Shown: positions 33,466-45,720, numbered from the stretch's first letter. The stretch: 64,000 nucleotides of DNA from Artemisia argyi (GCA_030686995.1 CM060687.1:170486090-170550089), one strand, 5' to 3'. The notes: generated from the sequence alone by a model not told the origin. A program made the numbers and translations.

Positions 33466-36400
33466 TGTCACAACTCGTAATTTCCGGTCATTTTCTAAAC
33501 CTCGACAATTTACTATTCACAAGTTACTATTCATCATTTACTATTCATCGATCACTATTCATCATTTTCGAGGTCAATTTGACATTCCGAGACACGTTCA
33601 GAAATTTTACTATTCACTTGACACTATTCATTTCTGAGAGAAAATCACTATTCACGTGCATTATTCATGTCATCGTAAATTTAGTTTACAAGTGTTCAAA
33701 TTCGCGTAACCGTATTGGTTCAGGAGCGAATTCATGCATTATTGTCAGGGACATTTCATACGGACTAGAAATAGTCGACATATCATCATTAGGGCACTTG
33801 CATACTATTCCACTCGTAGGGTATTCAAATTATATTTTTAATATAATTAACGAATTACGTACGTTTATTTTAAATAAACACTAATACGTGAACTATAAAT
33901 GTGACTAACACGTCCAACACTCCCAACTATGATCCCAATATATTCTTATATTCATTTTTATAATATAAAAATTATAATATTAATTTACCCGGTATTTTGG
34001 ATATTTATTTTAATTATTAACTTAAGTTTACTAAAACTTCGACGGTTTTCGTGGAAATCAAACTATAATTATCTAAACACCCAATAATTTTACCCAACCT
34101 ATTTTTATAATTTTTATAACTTTATTATGACCCGGTTAACTCCGTTAAAATTTATTTTTAGTTAACCCGGTACCCGGTACAATTTAAAACTACACAAAAC
34201 AACTAATAATGCATTTTCTTACAACAAAAGTCTTCCACATTTCCCCCCTTGACTTTGCCGCCCCCCCCCCCCCCCCCCCTTGCCACTTTTATTACAAGAC
34301 CATTTGTACACTCCTTCCTCATTAATTCTTCATACTAACTAAATATAATAATTAAAATGACCAATAATACATATACTTGTACAAGACTTTTTACCTCATT
34401 TTCAACTAGTGAAAAAAAAAAATCATATTCTCGCTTTTCTCTACTCATATATACGGCCACAAGGAGCAAGAAGGAAAGAACTAAAATTTTTCAAAGATCA
34501 AAGCATAAATCTTGTGTTTATAGTGTCCTTGTTTGAGTTTTGAAATAAAAACTCAAGGATTATTAGGTTTTAATCATCTTAACTTCACTAATCTTACAAG
34601 TAAGTTTACTAAATTCATTTCATAATTTTTACAAAGTTCTTACTATGTTTATACATGTTTCTTGCAAGATCTCATACATGCATTAACTTATACCACTTTA
34701 TTTTTGTAAACTTTTGATCATACACGCCCTAGAAATGATTTGTGGTTAGATCCTTGTTAAATCTACTTGGTTTTGGAGATTAGGAACCCATGACACCCTA
34801 AGAAGGTGTATGGTAGGATTAGATTAGTTTTGTGGTGTTTGAAAGAGGTTTGATGAATGATGGAACTAGTTTGGAAACTTAGAAATGGTTTTTGAAACTT
34901 TTGAAATACCTACTGTCCCTATTTTAATTTCGTGGGAAAATCAGTGGGTGATGGTTAATTTTTGACCAAAGATTTAGAAAATACATTCAAAAACGAAACT
35001 TTGGGCGAAAGAACGGATTAAAACGAGTTTATAACGAAGGAGTTATGATTTTTGCAAATTTAACGACGAAAACTATTTTTGGTAGAAACTGCTTGCTGAT
35101 TGGCAGAATACGATGGGTAAAAAGAGGCATTAAACGTAACCTAGAGGAGCCGAGTTATCTAAAATATACTAGTATACACAAAGACGAATCCGTGGACATA
35201 AAGAACAAGGAAAACGAGCCTAAAACGACCGAGTTATACCCGTTTTAACATTGTCAAAACTATATATATATATATATATATATTCACAAATAAAAATAAT
35301 AACGTACGTACTAAATGGTATATTTTCTAGCAACGTTACTAATGACGATTTTATTAACAAACGAATACGTACGACTCAAGGGAATGTTTATACGACTTGA
35401 CGACGTCATTCTAAGGTTTTGATACTTGGAACATAACGCTAACTTATAGTACGAGTTAATATGACAAGTATATACTTCTCTAAATGGAATTATTTTTCCT
35501 AAGTATGAAAACCATTTTTCTACGACGATAACTAGTATTTTCAAATTACGAGTGGTATGAGTATCATGTGCATGTGCATTCATTTCATTTCGGCTTGATC
35601 TTAATTAGATCGCGATTATTCATTTAGGTTGCGGCTAGTGTTCGCGACTTATTGTCCCGATTTCTTTACCATCGTTGTACCATCTTTGTACTATCACTCC
35701 AGGTGAGTTCTCATAGCCCCGTTTTTAGTACTTATTTGATTTTAAATCCCACGGGGGAGAATACATTGCACTATTATTTTTGTACATGCCCAAGTATTAA
35801 ATTCCGTACATTGCTTAAGTTGCTAGTACTACCACTGCAAGTCCCCTTTATTATCATGAACCGTTAATTATATTGCCAAGCGAGAGTGAGTGGATAGATC
35901 TATCGAGGGTGACTCCTCCATTCGTGTTTGGGTTGCTCCATAAGGAAAACGAATGCATTTCATGTCTAATATAGTACGAGTGTCTGGTAAACACTCCTTT
36001 GGGGCATATTTTAGTACGTCTAGCTTCGGTGTCATGAGCTTAAGAGACAATGTAAACTTTTTGACAATATGTCACTTTACTATATACTGGTGGCTTATTG
36101 TACATACGATTTAACTTATAAACCTATGATTATTCACCAACTTTATGTTGACCGTTTTTCGCAATGTATTTCTCAGGTTATTAAGGTAGCTCATGTGCAT
36201 ACATTTGGACCTTCATGGAGTCGCGGAGTCGACGCGTCTCACCATATTTTCTGCACTTATGAAACGTTTGATCTTGTTGAACTTATTTTAACTATATTGG
36301 CAAATTCTTTTGGGACCTAAGCTTTGTAAACTCTGAATGCTTTTAATGATCAAACGCTGTATTTTCTAAACGACACTTTAGGTCGTTCAATATATCCTGG

Positions 36401-36472
36401 TTGTGTGCTATGATCCGTTACACCCTCAGGTATTCAATTCCGCTGCCATTCAGGTAAATTGGGGGTGTGACA
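33466..36472 (+). repeat. 3' LTR of the inner gypsy element
   Basis: 3007 bp, nearly identical to 24908-27912, followed by ATATT. Differences seen by eye include the C run (19 instead of 20, 34261-34279), a longer AT run (about 35262), and scattered single bases such as CAATCAC/CGATCAC and ACGACGGG/ACGATGGG. Confidence 0.97.
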
Positions 36473-36477
36473 ATATT

Positions 36478-39400
36478 GCATTTAAATGAAGATTTCCCGG
36501 CAAAGGCATCGTAAATCCACTCAGTTACAAGTCCCGCCATAAGAGACTTGTAACCTGTGTGTTTGCGACCCACTGCCAAATATGAATTGGTTTATGTAAA
36601 CAAGTATTTTGCGGAACACGAGATTTTCAGTAGGGATAACCATTATAACAAATACAATGTTAACCCAAAAATAAAATACAATGCCTTAAGCTCATGACCC
36701 CGAAGCTCGACGTAATCGTATGCAATCAAGCATAAAATGCCCCAAGTAAGTGTTTGCCAGACACTCGGAAGTAATCCGAATGATATGCGTCCGTTTAACA
36801 AGCTAGCGCGACCAACTCGGACGGGGTGTCAACCCAAATAGATCTATCCACAGCATTCGCGCTCACACGCATGTAATTAACGGTTCATGATAAAGGTGAC
36901 TTCAGTAGCAGTAATAGGTAACTCAGGCAATGTAACAGTTTTGTACTTATGTCCGCAATAAAGTAATGCACTTGTGTCCATAAGAAAGTAATCAAGGATG
37001 GAATAGGTAATTCATAATGTATTCAAGTATTCAATCAAGTATTTCAACCATCCAGTAATGTTTGAGAAAATGAATCGCGTTCAAGTAAAGCAAGCATTGA
37101 ATTTAAATAGTAATGAGCATGTATCTTCCCCCAAAACAGTTGTAAAACAAGTAAAAATAGGGGTTATGAACTCACCTGGTGCGATAGCTACGATGACAAA
37201 AGTGAGTACACAGAAATGAGGCACGATCTCTAACCGCAACCTAATATGAATGATATGATCTAATGTAAGAAATGAAATGATGCTACACATGCAAATACGT
37301 ATGTTATCGATACCACTCGTTAGTTTTGAAAATAACGTTTATCGTCGAAAAAATATATTTTTGACGTCTCGTTAGGTTAATAACCACTTTTCATGTAAAT
37401 ATGTTGAAACGGTACTCCACCATCCTTGTTTGGTGTTCTATCGGTAAATTTAAGGTTTTCGTCAAAAAATATAACATTTTCATTACTTGAAAATATGCCC
37501 AAAATGGCCTCGCAAAACAAGTCGCGAAATGTTGTACGTTAAGGGTTAGTGATGAAACTCGGCGTTTTTGAAAACCTTGTAACAATCTCTTGAAGTCGTG
37601 TTATTTAACTTTTGGCTATACGGGTCTTGATTGATGAGAAAATCGACTCTCATTGTTGTTACTTGAAAGTATTATGTTCAACACTTAGAAAATTTCATTA
37701 TAGTAAAAGCTGTCAAAATATATATAGTTTATCGGGTATATAGATGAGGTCGTAGTTTATTCGTTACGAGTCAAATGATCAAACGGCCAATTGATTTGAA
37801 AAGCTTGCTGGAAGATCTTGATTTTACTTAACTACGGCTCGGACTCAAACTGATCCGATCATAAAGAAAAACAGCCGTGAAAGTGGTGTCTCGCAAAGAC
37901 AGTTTTGCGGCAAAAATTGTAATAGAAAAGCTGATGGAAATATATATATATCGTCGGATTTCAAACACTTGTATCTTTTTCGTTATAAGCCCGTTTTCTA
38001 TGTTCTTTATATCCCCGCAAAGGTAATCAAGTATACTTTAGGTTTCTCAAGGTCTCGGCTAGTCTAGATATCATTAAATCTCAGTTTTCCTAGCTAGAAA
38101 AATCGGGACAGATTCAATATTTTCAGAAAATATAGTTTTCGTCATTAATCTTGAAAATAGCATATCTTTTTCGTCATAACTCAGATTTTAGTGATTCAAG
38201 CGGCCACGGTTTCGTATTTGAGAGTATTTTCGGAATATCTAACCCAATGTTACCCAAAAACCCCTGAAGTTTCCACGTTTGGCAAAGATGGACAGCAACT
38301 ATATTTGAAAATATTTTTCGTCGTTAAATTTCGGAAAATCATATCTCCTTCGTTATTAACTCGTTTTTATCCCCGTTTTCGGCCATAGTTTCGTCTCGGA
38401 ATGTATTTTCTAAATCTTTGGTCCAAAGTTACCCAAAACCCACTGATTTTCCCACGTTTTGCAAAAATGGACAGATCTATATATAAAGTGTTTAAAACTC
38501 ATTTTTAAGGATCAAGACTTGTTTAAGGCTCAACCAATCTACTTCAAATCATCTCCACAAGTACCCAATCCTACCATACACCTTCTTAGGGTGTCATGGG
38601 TTCCTAAACGTTTCCAATCTTAGTGGATCTAATGAGATTGCTAATAAAAAGTATAGATCTATGTTTCTAAACAAAAATAAACAATAAGTGGTATGGATCA
38701 TAGTATATTTGCATGTTTTGTTACTAGATCATGAAAATATATAAAATAGATGTTTAAAAGAGTAGGAAAGATTGTTAGTAACATACTTGAAGATTTGATG
38801 ATTTTTGAGGAAGAAAACTCAATAATCTTGAGGTTTTTATTTCAAAACCTTAACTAGATTAGTACTATGACTTGATAAACACCTTGATCTTGAAAAATTA
38901 ATGATTTCTCCTTGTGTTCTTGTTGGTGGGTCGATTTGTGTATATGTGTAGGAGGTGATTGCATTTTTTTTTAACAAAAATAAGTAACTAGCATTATGTA
39001 TATATATAACCATATGGAGTCAATGGTCAAAAATATATAATGTGTTGGTCATTATGGTTTGCCGAAATTAAGGAAAAAGAGGGGGCAAAATTGTGGCGCA
39101 TTAAAGTTCTTGTCCCATGGTGCAAGTATTAGTTGGTTTTTGTGGTGTATTAGGTGTTATCAGGTACCGAGTTATCTTGAAATAAATGTTAACGAGGTGA
39201 AATAAAATACGATGAAGTTGTAAAAGTTGTAAAATATTATTCTTTGCAAGAATCGAGTGTTAGAATAATTATCGTGTTGAAATTTCGCAAACCGACGGAG
39301 TTATAAGCTCCGATCGTGAAATATAATAATTGATTTCAAAACACCGGGTAAATTAATAATATAATTTTTATATTATTATAATGAGTATGAAAATATGTTA

Positions 39401-39844
39401 GGATCGTAGTCGGGAGTATTCGGTATACTTTAGTAGTAAAAACTGAGTGGTAACGTTAATTACAAATTAAGCATACGTATATAGAAATAATGCATACCCG
39501 TGCATTATCTAATGTGATGATGACGTGTAGACTATTCCCGTCTATATGAAGTGTCATTAATGAATGATGCATGAATTTGCAGCTAAACCACATTGGTTAC
39601 GCGAATTTGAAGACTCGTAAACTCAGTTTACGATGGAATGAACGGCAATCGTGAATAGTGATTTCCTTCCGGGAATGAATAGTGTCATATGAATAGTAAA
39701 ATTTTTGAACGCTTCTCGGAATCACAAACTGACTCCGAAAATGATGAATAGTAAATGATGAATAGTGACCGGTGAATAGTAAATGATGAATAGTACTGAT
39801 GAATAGTGAATAGGAGAAATGTCCTGAAAATGCGGGTTGTTACA
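36478..39844 (-). repeat. 5' LTR of minus-strand gypsy element, proximal 3367 bp
   Basis: It continues the LTR cut at 24907. On the minus strand it begins TGTAACAACCCGC at 39844. It carries the palindrome CGTAAACTCAGTTTACG (39616-39632) and clustered GAATAGT motifs (about 39745-39810). Together with 24568-24907 it makes a 3707-bp LTR. Confidence 0.92.
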
Positions 39845-40135
39845 GTGTGCTACGCATATAAACCACACTCGTTTTCTTTGGTTCCCTACAAACTCGACAC
39901 CACAGCCCCTAGACACCTTGAAACATAAACATTACTAAACATTTGGACACCATTCTTCCCTTGGATTTCCTAGTAACTCAAAATGAAAACCACCCTTTGT
40001 ATTTTGCGTGTTAGATCAACCAAAGCAAGACACCCAAGCCGCCCTACATGTAACCTATTGAACTAGTTAGACTCTTGGTTCAAACCATTACATCCTAAGT
40101 TTCATTAACCATTGGATCAAGTGTTTCTTTAACCC
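39845..40135. other. Unassigned 291 bp between two elements
   Basis: It lies between the minus-strand gypsy LTR and the copia LTR. I see no coding frame, repeat or element signature. It may be old host DNA or part of an unrecognised element. Confidence 0.5.
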
Positions 40136-40616
40136 TGTTGGGAATTATATTTATTGATTTGATGATACAAAACAAGAAGAATGAAACATGAAGGGCTTGA
40201 AGTGACAAGAAGGAATTCTACAAAATATGGGAAGGACTTGCTTGCAAAAGAAGTTTTATTTATTTGTCCTTAGTAGTATTTTGTAAACCCTAATCCTCTA
40301 GTATATAAAGAGGACTTGCTTGCAAAAGAAGTTTTATTTATTTGTGCTTACAATGTAGACATCTAGTAAAGGTGTGTGTGTGTAACCTAGGCGTAGAAGA
40401 TAAATGCCTAGGGTTTAGTGTTTTAGTTTAGATAACGTGTTCTACCTGATCAAGGTAGAACATGTTAAGTAGTTTTTAATCGTTAGATAAGTGAATGATA
40501 ATGAAAAACCTTGTTCATAATAATGATTGATTCTATGTTTGAATATTCCGCCTTCATTATTATGTGTTCCTAGATATAATATTAGACCTCGTCTAAGAGC
40601 TACAACGATCTTATCA
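40136..40616 (+). repeat. 5' LTR of the copia element
   Basis: About 481 bp, TGTTGGGAATTATATTTATT at the left and ...CTTATCA at the right, 2 bp before the primer site. A 34-bp direct repeat (40234-40267 and 40312-40345) brackets the TATA box. The right end is inferred from the primer site because no second LTR is in the window. Confidence 0.75.
40302..40310 (+). promoter_or_regulatory. Probable TATA box of the copia LTR
   Basis: TATATAAAG in the middle of the 481-bp LTR, between the two 34-bp direct repeats. Confidence 0.6.
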
Positions 40617-40618
40617 AG

Positions 40619-40630
40619 TGGTATCAGAGC
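40619..40630 (+). other. Primer binding site, initiator-Met tRNA
   Basis: TGGTATCAGAGC, the standard copia primer site. Confidence 0.93.
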
Positions 40631-40702
40631 TTGTGTTGGAAACTCTGATTAAGAAGACAAACCTTTAAACCTTTAAACCGATTTCACTACAAACCCTTCA
40701 AG

Positions 40703-42203
40703 ATGTCGACTGAAGCTGCACCTGCTCCCTCAATCACTGCTTTAGAATCCCTATTGTTAAGAAGGGAGAATACAACCTATGGGCCATGAAGATGAGGCAG
40801 TACATTGCCATCACAGACCATGCACTATCGGATGTGATTGTCAATGGTAACATGCAAATTGAAGAACCAGTAGAGGTACCTGGACAACCAACACCACCTA
40901 AAATTACTGTACCTGCTGCTACCAAAAGAAATCAAGACAAAGCTCTCAACATACTGCTTTCTGCTACTCCTGATGGTCACTTATTAAAGTTTCATGATGC
41001 CAAGGATGCCAAACAACTATGGGCTGCAATAAAGAAGAAGTTTGGAGGTAATGATGCTTCCAAAAAGATGCATAAGAATTTGCTGAAGCAACAATTTGAA
41101 ACTTTCACTGTTGGAGAAAGAGAAGGTCTTGATTCTGCTTATGAAAGATTCCAACATCTTCTGAGTATGCTTGAACTATATGATGCTGAGGCATCAGTTG
41201 AAGATGCTAATTTAAAGTTCCTGAGAAGTTTGCCATCAGCATGGCATGTAGTTTCTACTATGATCAGAGGACAACTAGGGCTGGATACTATGGACTTTGA
41301 TGATCTCTACAAGAATCTGAAGGTGTATGAGCATGAGATGAATGGTACTGCAGGATCAAGCACACATCAGCAACCTCAAAATATTACTTTTGTCCCTTCT
41401 AAAAAAAGAAGCAGTACTTCTAACAAAGGTATTGCTTATCTTGTTCAAAGTACTATGACTGAAACACAGGTTCCATGTACAACAATGGTCACCACCAATT
41501 CATCACAATCACTTACCCCCACCTCAGATGAAGTTCTATGTTCATTCTTTGCTCAACAAGCATCTCTACCTGTCACCTATCAAGAAGATGTATTGCAAAT
41601 AGATGATGATGCTTTGGAAGAAATTGATATCAGATGGCAAGTTGCCATGCTCACTGCAAGGATCAAGAAGTATGTGAATAAGACAGGAAAAGGCATCAAT
41701 TTCAGAGCTAAACAGGGAATAACATTTGATAAGTCCAAGATTGAGTGCTTCAACTGTCTAAGGACTGGTTACTTTGCAAGGGAATGCAAATTTGCAAAGT
41801 TTCAAGCAAACAAGATGATTGAACCACCCAAGCCTGAGAGAAAAGAGATTCCAATTACTGAACCAAAACCAAAAGCTTTGGTTGCTCAAGAGAATCTGTC
41901 AGAGATTGATTGGTCCAATGAGTTTGATGATGAACCTGTAACCTATTCAATGGTTGCATTGGAAGACTGGAGCATAGCATTTGATGAAGAGCCTGGATAT
42001 GCTGCTTTGGAGTCAAGAGATGGTCTAGGAAGCTTTGATTGGAGCATGGAGTTTGAAGAAGCACCTGTTCAGCTTGCTATGGTAGCTGCTTCACCAAGTT
42101 CATCCACTAAATCTGAGGTATGCTCTAAGTGTAATGATATGTATCAAAAGTTACTTAGTGAATATGTAGCTGAAAGAGATAAATTTGAAAAAGCTAGGGC
42201 TGA
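40703..42203 (+). pseudogene. copia gag, frameshifted, first part
   Basis: The start ATG at 40703 (MSTEAAPAPS) is in another frame from the rest: one base seems missing near 40748-40752, after which the frame stays open to 42203. Gag core: 'YNLWAMKMRQYI', 'KDAKQLWAAIKKKFGGNDASKKM' and 'YERFQHLLSMLE', the UBN2-type copia gag. A zinc knuckle reads CFNCLRTGYFARECK, where the metal-binding His is Tyr. After it come three acidic repeats around DWS (EIDWSNEFDDEPV, LEDWSIAFDEEPG, SFDWSMEFEEAPV), then a coiled-coil start. At 42203 the frame meets the inserted element and continues in the same phase at 58156. It would form the particle and bind RNA in an intact element. Confidence 0.9.
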
Positions 42204-43877
42204 TGTGGAAAACTAGAAGGGGGGTTGAATAGTTTTATGTCTTTTTAATTTTATTATGAAAACATAGTTTAGTTTTAACACCTTGTTTGCTTTTAAAAAT
42301 TTGATTCAATCTTATGTGAACTCAAATCTTGAACAATATGAACAAGTATATCTAAGTATGAACAATAATAACAATGTAAGCTAAGTATGTAAAATCAACA
42401 CATGCATAATATAAACAATTATAACTATATATAAGAGATAAGTACATAATCGTTTATTTTATAATCCTTAGTTATATTTTGTATGAAAACTATACTTGAT
42501 CGAAATGATCAATTATATGTATGTAACCTTTTTAGTTTGATTGTAAAAACTTTATTTTGTGAATGAAACTTTTGTTTGATCTTTAAGTAAAATCAATACT
42601 AGCACTATATGAGCAACTATATATATACGTCTACGTCTACAAAAGTAATAACGATATAAGCAAGATAATAAGTAAGATATGGAAAGATCTAACCGCGAGA
42701 CAAAGGATTTATAGTGGTTCGGCTACAAGGACACCTTCCTTGCCCTACTCCACTACTCGAGTCACCTACTCGAGAGTTTTCTTCACTATGTCAACAAGCT
42801 CCTTATGGCGGAGAAACCTTACACACCAATATACACACCACAACTTCGTCACAACTTATTCACACCTTCTACAAAACTTCTTCACACCTAGTCACTACTT
42901 AATCACAACACTACTTCTTCACACCTATCTATCTTCACAACTATCTACTTCAAGCCTATCTTCTTCACACCAATTTACTTCACAACTAACAACTTCACAC
43001 CTAGCTTCTTCACTATAATCTAATTCCTTACTTTTCTTCTTCACACCAAACAACTAACTAATCACACAATGAATATACCTAGCACAACTATCTACAATCA
43101 CATATACACAACAATCTTCACAAAGAGTAACGTAAATAATCTTGATGATGCACCAACAACTTTTATGTGGAGATCACAACAAGTTGTAATACTTCTTGTC
43201 TTGGGGGATAGAAGTATTCTTCTCTTGCACTTGAGAGGATGAAGTTTGAATCACTTTGAAACAAAGAATTATACACTTATGATCAAAGGATTAAGAGAAT
43301 AGAAATGTGGATCTAGAACAGAAAGTTTTGGAGTGCAAAAGGTGAGAAAATTCTGTGGGATGAACCAGTATTTATAGGGAGAAAAATACTGTTTGGGAGC
43401 GTGGCCGGTCCCCTTAATTGGGTGCCGGTCCCCTTAATAATTAAGGGGACCGCCTAATATAATTAAGGGGGCCGCCTAAGAAAAAAATATTTTTTCTTCA
43501 GATTTTTTGTCTTTTTGTGGGGGAGGTTTTTCCTGAAGAATGTAGCCGTTTCTTGGGTTGAAATTTGAATTCAAAATATTTATTTTGAATAAAACATTTC
43601 TTATAAATACAAAAATGTTTTGTATAAGTTAAAAAATGTTTGTCCCACTTTAATAAAATGTAAGGTTTGTAAAAATAAAAATTCCTTTGATCATAAAATG
43701 CATTAGACTCTTTGTTTATTCATACCTTAAGTGATATGGATGCTAAAGCAAATATTTACGACTAAATACTTGTTTACGTCATAATTTGTAGTTCAATGAG
43801 GTTACGTTTTGTGATTATCAAAACATAGAGATATCGATATATGTTAATAATGGTTTTAGGCATTATTTATATCACCA
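42204..43877 (-). repeat. 3' LTR of the SIRE-like element
   Basis: 1674 bp, close match to 56475-58155. On the minus strand its third base is G instead of T. TATAAATA lies at 43376-43369 (minus), with the four-arm palindromic array at 43403-43476 just upstream. Confidence 0.93.
43403..43476. repeat. Four-arm palindromic array (SIRE-like 3' LTR)
   Basis: Two GCCGGTCCCCTTAAT-type arms followed by two inverted arms (AATTAAGGGGACCGCC and a G-rich variant). It lies 26 bp upstream of the minus-strand TATA box. Confidence 0.9.
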
Positions 43878-43892
43878 ATCTCCACCTTTTTG
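43878..43892 (-). other. Polypurine tract of the SIRE-like element
   Basis: On the minus strand, AAAAAGGTGGAGATT directly before the 3' LTR; the related inserted element has AAAAAGGGGGAGAT at 49986-49999. The stretch 43893-44022 is internal DNA of this element with no ORF. Confidence 0.8.
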
Positions 43893-44445
43893 ATGATTAC
43901 AAAACCTAAACTCATCAAGTCTAAAAATTAATTTTTAGACATGTATTTAGTGAGTTTATATTCACTTCTCCCCCTTTTTGTAGAATCAAGAAGGTTATGC
44001 CGACTAGCTTCATAAATGAAGTTGTTGGCATGAATATTACGATATTTAATCTTAACATCCTCTTCATGTTTTGATGATGACAAAGATGTAAGTTACAACA
44101 TATAACGTAAAGTGCTTAAGTTACTTGTGATCACAATTCTTCTATGCATTCTTACGTCAACAAGCCTCGACATCTCAACGTCTCAAGTATGCTTCAACAA
44201 TCACTTAAGGTATGGATAAACAAGTGTTTAATACATCTCATGATCAAAGGGGTATTTAATTAACTAATACAAAGTTTATTTAATTATATAAACATATTAT
44301 ATATTTTTGAAAAACACTTTTGGTAATAAAGAAAAATGTTTTAATCATACTAAATATATGATTTCAAACTTTTAACCAAAATTAGTTAGTTTTTCACCAA
44401 ATAAACTTTCCCCACTAAAAGACAGAAAATCTGGCCGTTTCAGTA

Positions 44446-44519
44446 GGGCGGCCCCCTTAATTATAAAGGGCGGCCCCCTTAATTTTAAGGGGACCGGCAC
44501 ACAATTAAGGGGACCGGCC
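44446..44519. repeat. Four-arm palindromic array (5' LTR)
   Basis: Two GGGCGGCCCCCTTAATT arms, then two inverted TTAAGGGGACCGGC arms, 36 bp upstream of the TATA box. Confidence 0.9.
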
Positions 44520-44555
44520 ACGCTCCCCTGTCAGATTTGGTCAGAAATTTTTCCC

Positions 44556-44563
44556 TATAAATA
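44556..44563 (+). promoter_or_regulatory. Probable TATA box of the SIRE-like LTR
   Basis: TATAAATA in a context (CCCTATAAATACC) kept in the diverged LTR of the host element (57646-57653, minus) and in the 3' LTR. Transcription would run to the right. Confidence 0.75.
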
Positions 44564-45720
44564 CCACCTTAAACCTGGAATTTTTCTCACCTTTTGCACA
44601 AAAATTTTCAGATCCAACTCTCTCTAAACATGCTTCTAAAACCCTTTGATCATAAGATTATTAATCTTTGTTTCAAGTGATCCAATTTCTCATCACTCAA
44701 AGTGCAAGAGAAGAATCCTCCCTATCATAATGCCAAAGATGTATTAGGATTTAGTTAGTGCTTATGTGAAGTTGTGAGTTATGTATATGTAATAAGTAGA
44801 TCAAGATGATCTTACTTAGTAGTGATTTAATGAGTGAGTAAGAAGTAGTGGAAGGAAGTAGTAGTGTGGAGAAGACATGTAGTTGTGAAGATGTAGGTGT
44901 GTGATTAAGTAGTGGAGTTTAGAAGACGTTGTGAAGTCGTGAAGACGTGAAGAAGTTGTGAAGCCGTGAAGAAGTTTAGAAGAAGTTGTGATGAAGTTGT
45001 GAAGTTGTGTAGAAGTTGTGTAGTGATCGAAGTTGTGTTGTGAGATTGGTTCTAGCTACTATTAGAACTCGACATTTAGCTTAGTGTCGTTAAGTGGTGT
45101 AAGCAAAAGTTGTATACGGTTTTCTCCGCCAAAAGGAAGCTTGTTGAGTAGTGAAGAAAACTCTCGAGTAGGTGACTCGGGGAGTGGAGTAGGAACAAGG
45201 AAGGTGTCCTTGTAGCCGAACCACTATAAATCATCGTGTCCGGTTTGCATTTCCTTTCTCTTATCTCTTATCATTTGTTTTTGCATTAATCGCTTTACTT
45301 CTATGCTTGCCTACATGTCTTAGTTGTTGTTTATATAGTTGTGATGATTGATTGTGTTGAACATAGTAGTTAATATTGTGATTGTGTGTATAATTGCATG
45401 ATATGGTCAAATAGATTATTATTCACACTTCTCATATTAAGTTCAACTTGATAGATAATTTGATACAAAACTTTTTAAGATTTTAAAAGGAAAACGTATT
45501 CACATAAAGATCGACCAAAGCTCCATTCATAAAACTAAGTTTTTCCAAAAGCTTACATATATAATTGATCATATTGATTAAATGTTGTTTTCATACTAAA
45601 CTCTAATTGAAGTTTTCCAAACAAACAATTGAATAAATTTTAATCAACATTTTGAAACAAAGTTTTTATAAAATGAAAAAGAAGGGAAAACTATTCAACC
45701 CCCTTCTAGTTTTCCACAAT

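Larger units (their letters stand above)
24908..36472 (+). mobile_element. Ty3/gypsy element, full length, recent, pol destroyed
   Basis: 5' LTR 24908-27912, primer site 27916-27927, remnant upstream ORF, gag 29092-30051, ruined pol, polypurine tract, 3' LTR 33466-36472. Target duplication ATATT at 24903-24907 and 36473-36477 lies inside an older LTR of a related element. Gag type, primer and 3-kb LTRs suggest the chromovirus Tekay/Del group; no chromodomain is readable, so lineage is inferred. By eye the LTRs differ at roughly a dozen sites plus homopolymer lengths, which means recent insertion, yet pol is full of stops. Confidence 0.95.
20341..39844 (-). mobile_element. Ty3/gypsy element, minus strand, coding-deleted, split by a younger element
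   Basis: Read on the minus strand: 5' LTR 39844 to 24568 (interrupted by the insertion 24908-36472), primer site 24564-24553, 2.46 kb of internal DNA, polypurine tract near 22107-22125, and a 3' LTR 22106 to 20341 that is cut after about 1.8 kb. LTRs start TGTAACAACCCGC and end GGGGGTGTGACA. The two LTR copies are nearly identical over their shared part (for example 20341-20760 against 38055-38480). The internal DNA resembles the 3' end of pol and its flank in the element at 24908 but has no usable ORF, so it is non-autonomous. The 3' end is lost at the 20340/20341 junction, so its target duplication cannot be checked. Confidence 0.88.
44023..45718 (+). repeat. 5' LTR of the non-autonomous SIRE-like element
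   Basis: 1696 bp, TGTTGGCATGAATATTACG ... CTAGTTTTCCACA. In order: palindromic array (44446-44519), TATA box (44556), an imperfect GAAGTTGTG array (44921-45042), and a block with the inverted repeat CAAGGA-aggtg-TCCTTG (45196-45212) that the host element's LTRs share. Confidence 0.96.

Noticed and set aside
24907..36320. Many 60-140-codon ORFs repeated at the same places in two copies (for example 26487 and 35045, 26751 and 35311, 27509 and 36069)
   Set aside because: They lie inside the two LTRs of one recent element, so identity comes from LTR duplication, not from coding constraint. The diverged LTR at 58482 does not keep the frames.
39845..40135. Possible host gene fragment between elements
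   Set aside because: No open frame or splice-like structure could be supported.
42714..43018. Thr/Ser/His-rich ORFs in the SIRE-like LTRs (also at 56991-57295)
   Set aside because: They read through the CACAACTTC repeat array of the leader on the antisense strand of the element; they are by-products of the repeat.
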